Assembly: GCA_964353875.1 (NCBI GenBank)
Contig: CAYGXU010000111.1
Span: forward strand, 1-10,905
Direction of reading: 5' to 3'
Length of the DNA stretch: 10,905 nt
Origin: MGNI01 sp964353875
GTDB lineage: Bacteria > Chloroflexota > Anaerolineae > Anaerolineales > E44-bin32
The number at the start of each line of letters is the position of its first letter. The first letter of the stretch is position 1. The notes beneath the pieces are model-generated. The model saw only the letters and a program-made list of their open reading frames with translations. It was not told the DNA's origin and made no database searches. Shown here piece by piece: positions 6,411-10,905 of the stretch. Made by a program: the position numbers and the translations under genes.

Positions 6411-7811
6411 ATGAAAGGTCTGCAAGATCACAGCCTTTGGGGAGCGCGCACATCTAAACCCATCGATCCCCTGGTGATGAGACTCAATGCCAGCTTTGGG
6501 TTCGATGTCCGTATGTATCAGGAAGATATTGATGCGAGCCTGGCATGGGCAAATGCCTTGGCGGAGGCCGGAGTGCTTGCGCCTGAAGAACTAGAAGCCA
6601 TCTGCCAGGGCCTGGATAGCATTCGCCTGGAATTCCTCGAGCAGAGGTTCGAATCCCGGCCTTCGGACGAAGATATCCATACAGCCGTCGAGCGGCGTCT
6701 TTTTGAAATCATCGGTCCCACTGCGGGAAAATTGCATACCGGCCGCAGTCGCAATGACCAGGTTGCCACAGATTTCCGGCTTTGGGTGATGCGTGCATGC
6801 GATAAGCTTTTTTCAGCGCTTGCTGATCTATGTGAAGCACTGATTGAAAGCGCACAGGCAGGGCGCCAAATGGTCTTACCTGGATATACGCATATGCAGC
6901 ACGCCCAGCCCATCACCTGGGCGCACTGGATCCTATCGCATTTCTGGCCGCTCATCCGTGATAGAGAACGTTTCAATGTTGTGAGTGATTCTGCCGCTGT
7001 CCTCCCGCTCGGTTCGGGAGCTGTGGCTGGAACCTCCTTTCCCGTCGACCGCCATGCCATCGCCCAAGCCCTTGGTTTTAGGACAATCTCCCAAAATAGC
7101 ATCGATGGCGTTGCTGATCGCGATTTCGCCCTGGAGTTCCTGTTCGCCGGCGCCTTGCTGGGAGTCCATCTCAGCCGCTTTTCGGAAATGCTCATCCTTT
7201 TCAGCAGCCGCGAATTCGGCTTCGTGGAACTGGATGAGGCTTATACAACCGGCTCGAGCCTGATGCCGCAGAAGAAGAACCCCGATCCATTGGAGTTGGC
7301 CCGTGGAAAAACCGGCCGTTTGATCGGCCACCTTACTGGCTTAATGGTAACCCTGAAAGGTCTGCCCTCGGCCTATGATAAGGACCTGCAGGAAGACAAG
7401 GAACCACTTTTCGATGCATCCGACACCTTACACGCCTTGCTCCCTGTGCTTAGCGGGTTAGTGAGAGCCCTTAGATTGTATCCCAAGCAGATGGCAGGCC
7501 AATTAGACCCTGCGCTGCTGGCAACAGATATCACCGATGAGTTAGTGCAGAAGGGCGTCCCATTTCGGGAAGCCCATCGATGGGTCAGCCAGGCGGTACG
7601 GTTGGCTCAGGGACGGGGGATTCCCCTCCATAGTCTTAAACCAGAGGAGTTGAGAACGATTGATGAACGGTTTGAAATGGATCTAAGCCAGCTGCTTGAT
7701 TTCCATGGCTCGCTCGAGAGAAGAACAACGGTTGGCGGTACGGCGCAGAGTGCGCTTTCCGCGCAAATCCTTGCGGCTCGCCAGGCACTCACCGGTCGCC
7801 CAGCCGTTTAA
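6411..7811 (+). CDS. argH: Argininosuccinate lyase
   Basis: ArgH cleaves argininosuccinate to arginine and fumarate, the last step of the pathway. The ATG at 6411 gives 466 residues and is preferred over the in-frame ATG at 6402, because CGGGAG (6395-6400) is ten bases from the former and only one from the latter. Motifs are LHTGRSRNDQVATDFRLW, GYTHMQHAQPITWAHW (usual form GYTHLQ with AQP), NSIDGVADRDFALEF and the fumarase/aspartase-superfamily signature GSSLMPQKKNP (from G281, with the catalytic-loop serines S282 and S283). It shares orientation with argC-argJ. No terminator with a T run is seen downstream. Confidence 0.96.
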   Translation: MKGLQDHSLWGARTSKPIDPLVMRLNASFGFDVRMYQEDIDASLAWANALAEAGVLAPEELEAICQGLDSIRLEFLEQRFESRPSDEDIHTAVERRLFEIIGPTAGKLHTGRSRNDQVATDFRLWVMRACDKLFSALADLCEALIESAQAGRQMVLPGYTHMQHAQPITWAHWILSHFWPLIRDRERFNVVSDSAAVLPLGSGAVAGTSFPVDRHAIAQALGFRTISQNSIDGVADRDFALEFLFAGALLGVHLSRFSEMLILFSSREFGFVELDEAYTTGSSLMPQKKNPDPLELARGKTGRLIGHLTGLMVTLKGLPSAYDKDLQEDKEPLFDASDTLHALLPVLSGLVRALRLYPKQMAGQLDPALLATDITDELVQKGVPFREAHRWVSQAVRLAQGRGIPLHSLKPEELRTIDERFEMDLSQLLDFHGSLERRTTVGGTAQSALSAQILAARQALTGRPAV

Positions 7812-7842
7812 GGATTAGCGGCAGCTGCTTTCAACGATCTAA

Positions 7843-8097
7843 TCATCCGCCTTTATCTCCACTCCCCTCAACCTGCCAATGATGCCGGGGATAGGTCCCC
7901 AACAGCCGAAGATTCAGGGCGATTTGTGCAAACTCCCCCAAGGCGGAACTGATCCTATCCTGCGAAGCCGCGCCCACGAAATCCAGATAAAAGAGGTACT
8001 CCCAGGGCCTGCCGGGGTCTACTAAGAGCGTGGCACGTGTAGAGAGAAACGCGCTGGAGATCGCCGATGAGGGGCAAGTCGGAATGCGCTCCTTCAC
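7843..8097 (-). pseudogene. pheA: C-terminal remnant of prephenate dehydratase (ACT domain)
   Basis: On the minus strand an 84-codon stretch contains GRPWEYLFYLDFVGA and LRLLGTYPRHHW, the end of the ACT regulatory domain of prephenate dehydratase, the enzyme that makes phenylpyruvate for phenylalanine synthesis. The catalytic dehydratase domain is absent. The segment before GRPWEY does not resemble the family in this frame, but an adjacent frame just upstream on that strand reads Ser-Arg-Pro, as in the conserved ESRP motif, so a frameshift appears to separate the two. No plausible start or ribosome binding site exists. It faces argH tail to tail with a 31-base gap. A decayed remnant is the best explanation; a functional small ACT protein is much less likely. 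Confidence 0.75.
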
Positions 8098-8208
8098 TCC
8101 GATTCAATTCCACTTGACTTCCTGCTACAGTTGGGAAAATTTGTATTCCAGATCAAATCCCAATATGTCTTCATAACGTCGTCATAAAGATTTCATATTT
8201 ATTGGATA

Positions 8209-9168
8209 TTGTCGACCATAACAGATTATTCAGATGAGATCGCGAATGGAGAGAAAAACATAATGATCATTAGCTCTTTCGACTTATTGGACGACAGGAT
8301 TAAAGATGAACACATATTCAAATGGAGGGAGATCAATGATGAAGGACATGTTCCAGATAGCGGTGGTACTCTTTCCCTGGCATCAGGAGATGATGGCATC
8401 CATTAAGATTCCACCCTGCAAATCCTTGGCGGAGAGCTAACCATTACCAAGTGCTATGAGGGTCTCGAAAGCATAGCGATCACCATTAATGATGGAAATA
8501 CTCACCTCATTGCCAGTGATGACGTAATCAACGCTTCTGGCGGCAGAGATGGTTCTTCGATCAATGGGCGACCCGGTCAAAACAACTTCGACTTATCGGC
8601 TGATAGTTACCTTACCATTAATGGTGGAACGGTTGTGAACGATGCGATGGGGGATGGTCTTGACATCAATAGTTCCTTCCAGATGACCAGAGGGGTTGTC
8701 ATCGTGAATGGTCCCACAAACGATGGCAATGATCCCGTGGATTATTTAGGTACTTTCGACATTACCGGTGGTTTTCTGGTTGCGGTGGGCAGCTCCGGAA
8801 TGGCTCAAACGGCAAGTACGTCCTCCGCTCAATATTCCGTACTAGTGAATTTCCCTACTATGCTTCCAGAGGGCACAATGATTCATTTTAAAAATGAAGA
8901 CGGAGAAGAAGTCCTTACATTTCTTCCGACAAAGGCATATCAGTCCGTGCTGTTGAGTTCACCTGAACTTGAAAAAGGTACAATCTACATCGTCTACGCT
9001 GGAGGTAGTTCAACCGGTGCGATCACGGATGGATTGTACTCGGAGGGATCCTATACTTCTGGCAATCAAATGGCCGAGTTTACCATTTCAAGTATTGTGA
9101 CGGGTGAAGGTTCAAACTGGGGCAGCTTCCCGGGGGGGAGAGGCCAACCAGGAGGCCAGCGTCCTTAG
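8209..9168 (+). pseudogene. Cthe_2159-like beta-helix carbohydrate-binding protein, interrupted
   Basis: One reading frame runs from about 8188 to TAG at 9166-9168, broken only by TAA at 8404-8406. Before the stop it reads GGTLSLASGDDGIH; after it, DSTLQILGGELTI, continuing one repeat unit. Further turns such as SDDVINASGG, LTINGGTVV and MGDGLDI follow, typical of parallel beta-helix surface proteins of the Cthe_2159 carbohydrate-binding family. The C-terminal half ends in a Gly/Pro-rich tail (GGRGQPGG). A single TCA-to-TAA change would explain the stop. The first 45 codons show no signal peptide or repeat, so the N-terminus is probably also lost; starts at TTG 8209 or ATG 8263 are unconvincing. 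Lower GC than the arg genes. Intact relatives are secreted and thought to bind acidic polysaccharides; this copy is probably inactive. Confidence 0.72.
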
Positions 9169-9429
9169 TGTGGATTGAATAATTTAAAAGGTAATAGCCT
9201 GTATGCATTTGACCAAGAAGCTGGTTGGGTAACTCTTCACCCTTCTTTCCCCGGACTCTTCATTATTCTATAATCCTTACTCATATAAATCTTAGCAATG
9301 TACATTATTCATAGGATAAAGAAAAAAGCGTTCTAGAAAACAATATTTGGATCTTATTGGGAAAAAATCCATCTATTGGAAACTGCCTTGGAAGAGCCTC
9401 CATTAGGCTTTTGATGAGGAGATGCAAAA
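9169..9429. other. AT-rich intergenic region with an isolated -10 box
   Basis: This 261-base gap holds no ORF of note. An exact TATAAT (9269-9274) is present, but the region 17 bases upstream (TTTCCC) is not a recognisable -35 box. A small hairpin AGCCT/AGGCT (9395-9399 and 9405-9409) with only three further T residues lies just before the ribosome binding site of the next gene; it is too weak to call a terminator. The promoter of the following membrane protein gene is probably here, but cannot be placed firmly. Confidence 0.35.
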
Positions 9430-9945
9430 ATGAAACTTATCGGTGACATTTCGGTGGATGATGGGGATTATCGGAAGGGTACTCAGGCTCCATGGTACAA
9501 GATCTATCCCTTCTTTCTATTCCACATGGGAGCGTTTGGCGTAGCAGGCTTTTTCATGGCTTATGGCGACGCAGCTGGACCGTTGCTCTTTCAATACGCA
9601 CACAGCGCGTTTGCAATTGTAAGCTATACCTTGTTTTACCTGTCGACGTTTGGACGGGACGAAGTCAAATGGATGTTTATCAATGCCGCTCTAGGATTTT
9701 TTGGCATCTATAGTCAGATCGACTGGTTGCTGTCGTTCTTTGGTAAGAAAGCCAGTGATTATCCATTTCATGTACACGTGATCCCCTTTATGTATTTTGT
9801 CCTCTACACATTCTTGATCCGCCAAGCAGTCATCGACCTTTTTAAGGCGAGAGACGACTACGTGAAAAGGAAGAGAGTAGAGCGATTCTATGTAGCCATG
9901 TCCACAGCTGTCTATGGCATCGCTTATTTCTTTTTGGGGCGCTGA
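9430..9945 (+). CDS. Membrane protein of unknown function (about five transmembrane segments)
   Basis: The 171-residue product starts at an ATG eight bases after GAGGAG (9416-9421), a good ribosome binding site. A charged N-terminus of about 22 residues is followed by hydrophobic segments near 25-45, 51-72, 82-103, 114-136 and 153-169, with basic stretches between the last two (KARDDYVKRKRVER), consistent with an inner-membrane protein with a cytoplasmic basic loop. Histidines occur at or near membrane segments (H32, H58, H114 and H116 in PFHVHVIPF). I recognise no family. It is flanked by the broken beta-helix gene and an unknown small gene, giving no functional clue. The codon pattern and start signal make a real gene likely. 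Confidence 0.8.
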   Translation: MKLIGDISVDDGDYRKGTQAPWYKIYPFFLFHMGAFGVAGFFMAYGDAAGPLLFQYAHSAFAIVSYTLFYLSTFGRDEVKWMFINAALGFFGIYSQIDWLLSFFGKKASDYPFHVHVIPFMYFVLYTFLIRQAVIDLFKARDDYVKRKRVERFYVAMSTAVYGIAYFFLGR

Positions 9946-10028
9946 TCACCCAACCAAGCTCTCCAGCGGAAGTGGAAAAACCGTGCCGCTGAGCTCTGCT
10001 CTTAACGAACTACAAAGAGGGATAGCCA

Positions 10029-10301
10029 ATGAGGCTTTATGACAATAAGAATGATCAACAGCTTAAGTTAATTACGATTTATCTTACTCCCGATGAGGCA
10101 ATTCAATTAGCGTCTTACTGTCAACATCTCGCCAAAAACCCGGAGAATCATCATACACATTTCAATGACAACGAGTACATAAGAGAGATCATCCTAGCAG
10201 TCTACACATCACACAATATTTATCAGTTTGACAAGCGATCACGCGAATTGCTTGGAGATGATTGGAAGCGTTCAAGAGCGGGCCGCACATCAGTCTCTTG
10301 A
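10029..10301 (+). CDS. Small protein of unknown function (90 aa)
   Basis: The ATG at 10029 lies six bases after GAGGGA (10017-10022). The protein has an alternating hydrophobic strand KLITIYL, an LTPDEAIQLASYCQHL helix, a His-rich loop NHHTHFND and a second strand/helix pair REIILAVYT and FDKRSRELL. This strand-helix-loop-strand layout gives the impression of a compact alpha/beta domain and vaguely resembles small uncharacterised proteins seen in many bacteria. No signal peptide or membrane segment is present. It follows the membrane protein by 83 bases in the same direction; the gap contains an imperfect hairpin (CAGCGG 9964-9969, CCGCTG 9986-9991) without a T run. Function unknown. Confidence 0.7.
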   Translation: MRLYDNKNDQQLKLITIYLTPDEAIQLASYCQHLAKNPENHHTHFNDNEYIREIILAVYTSHNIYQFDKRSRELLGDDWKRSRAGRTSVS

Positions 10302-10630
10302 ACTACGTTGTCCCTTTTGCGGCGCTATGATGCATTGGCTTCAATCCATCCCGCCCCGCAGTCGTCCCCCGCCATGATCATCGATTGCCTGCGCGCCCCC
10401 ATCCCCGTTGATCTCTTGGCGCCTAATCGGACGTCTTGGCTTCTATGTTGTCTCCTCCCGGTCAATAGCCCATTGAGACACTCCGCAAATGTATTTCCTT
10501 TCCCAATCAAACGCCATTTTCACCCTTCTCGCTTGCTTCTCCAGCTCCCCATAGATACAATTTCGCCAGACAACCTAATTCTTATTGTGCTTTTGCTTTT
10601 TGATCGTTGTGCTTAATTTCCAAAGCAAGG
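10302..10630. other. Intergenic stretch without a convincing gene
   Basis: About 330 bases, rich in C and T on the plus strand. ORFs on either strand (for example 10308-10616 plus and 10325-10510 minus) show no domain, biased composition and no good ribosome binding site. The only notable coding trace is a 39-codon frame (10258-10377), overlapping the end of the preceding gene, which contains CPFCGAMMHW, a possible zinc-knuckle fragment. The region may contain decayed coding sequence. Confidence 0.4.
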
Positions 10631-10712
10631 TTCTAACGGCTGCGCTCGGCTTAGTTCAACTAGGGATTAATGTGCCGGCTGCGCACCACATTAATCCCTT
10701 AATTCGTTGGGC
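10631..10712 (+). repeat. attC-like structured element with 13-bp inverted repeat
   Basis: AGGGATTAATGTG (10662-10674) and CACATTAATCCCT (10687-10699) are perfect inverted repeats around a 12-base loop (10675-10686). They are flanked by GTTCAAC (10654-10660), which fits the integron R'' consensus RYYYAAC, and GTTGGGC (10706-10712), which fits the R' consensus GTTRRRY. The two 7-mers can pair with each other if two G-T wobbles are allowed, giving a 59-base foldable unit. A further TTCTAAC (10631-10637) and a 9-base direct repeat CGGCTGCGC (10637-10645 and 10676-10684) lie in the same block. The arms are asymmetric (six to seven extra bases on the right), and no integrase or second site is seen, so a generic dispersed repeat is the alternative. 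There is no T run, which argues against a terminator. Confidence 0.45.
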
Positions 10713-10755
10713 GGATTAATAGCTGAGTTTCCACAGCAAAGGAGAGTTGACTGTT

Positions 10756-10905
10756 ATGAAAGTAACCATCATTGCAGCAGGAAGCCGCGGCGATGTACAA
10801 CCTTATGTTGCACTGGGAAAGGGGTTAAAGGAAGCGGGGCATACGGTTCATGTCTTGGCCTCTCAGGATTTCCAAAACCTGATCACGGCCCATGGTCTGG
10901 AATTC
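10756..10905 (+). CDS. Family-28-type glycosyltransferase, N-terminal part (runs off the window)
   Basis: The first 50 codons are present, open to the window edge. They begin VTIIAAGSRGDVQPYVALGK and continue KEAGHTVHVLAS, the N-terminal Rossmann-like acceptor domain of UDP-glycosyltransferases of the GT28/GT1 type (sterol or lipid glucosyltransferase-like), in which the GSRGDVQP loop is highly characteristic. Such enzymes transfer a sugar from a nucleotide donor to lipids or small molecules at the cytoplasmic side of the membrane; the donor-binding domain lies outside the window, so the substrate is unknown. AAAGGAGAG (10738-10746) precedes the ATG by nine bases. It begins 43 bases after the attC-like element. 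Confidence 0.88.
   Translation, partial: MKVTIIAAGSRGDVQPYVALGKGLKEAGHTVHVLASQDFQNLITAHGLEF

Noticed and set aside
7820..7835. GCAGCTGC palindrome after argH as a terminator
   Set aside because: The palindrome is too short to form a useful hairpin and has no T run.
9395..9412. Small hairpin before the membrane protein gene as an attenuator
   Set aside because: Only five base pairs and three T residues, with no leader ORF or alternative pairing visible.
10308..10616. 102-codon plus-strand ORF and the overlapping minus-strand ORF at 10325-10510
   Set aside because: No recognisable domain, biased Pro/Leu/Ser or Gly/Arg composition typical of chance ORFs, and no good ribosome binding site.

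Overview
The window reads as bacterial chromosome carrying a nearly complete arginine biosynthesis operon, followed by a lower-GC accessory stretch with gene remnants and small unknown genes. The compact gene order argC-argB-argD-(short argA)-argG-argJ with argH downstream, the mixed codon use, the moderately high GC of the arg genes and the style of the non-coding repeat near the end suggest a Chloroflexota bacterium (Anaerolineae-like). This assignment is inferred from gene content and general resemblance only; there is no rRNA or other phylogenetic marker here.

Positions 1-203 form a regulatory leader. A promoter-like pair of boxes precedes a previously unlisted 25-residue leader peptide ORF (55-132) whose codons 10-15 are Arg-Ala-Arg-Arg-Cys-Arg. 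A perfect 10-bp terminator hairpin with a nine-T run (159-194) ends just before the argC ribosome binding site. The sequence CGGTCTGG occurs both inside the leader ORF (108-115) and in the descending arm of the terminator (175-182), so the two copies can compete for the same partner, CCAGACC at 162-168. A third element within the Arg-codon region can pair with the first copy. This is the full architecture of a ribosome-mediated transcription attenuator responding to charged Arg-tRNA, and it is the most interesting item in the window.

Positions 204-6210 encode six tightly packed arg genes with short gaps or overlaps. Together they make N-acetylglutamate (ArgA-type acetyltransferase), phosphorylate it (ArgB), reduce it (ArgC), transaminate it (ArgD), recycle the acetyl group while releasing ornithine (ArgJ), and condense citrulline with aspartate (ArgG). 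argH (6411-7811), for the final lyase step, follows a 200-bp gap with its own promoter-like sequence. Ornithine carbamoyltransferase (argF) and an ArgR repressor gene are not in the window.

From 7812 the character changes. A decayed C-terminal remnant of prephenate dehydratase (pheA) lies on the minus strand. A beta-helix carbohydrate-binding protein gene (Cthe_2159-like) follows, lacking its N-terminal part and broken by an in-frame TAA. Next come a five-segment membrane protein of unknown function, a 90-residue protein of unknown function and a roughly 450-bp stretch without a convincing gene. That stretch ends in a structured element resembling an integron attC site. The window closes with the first 50 codons of a family-28-type glycosyltransferase.
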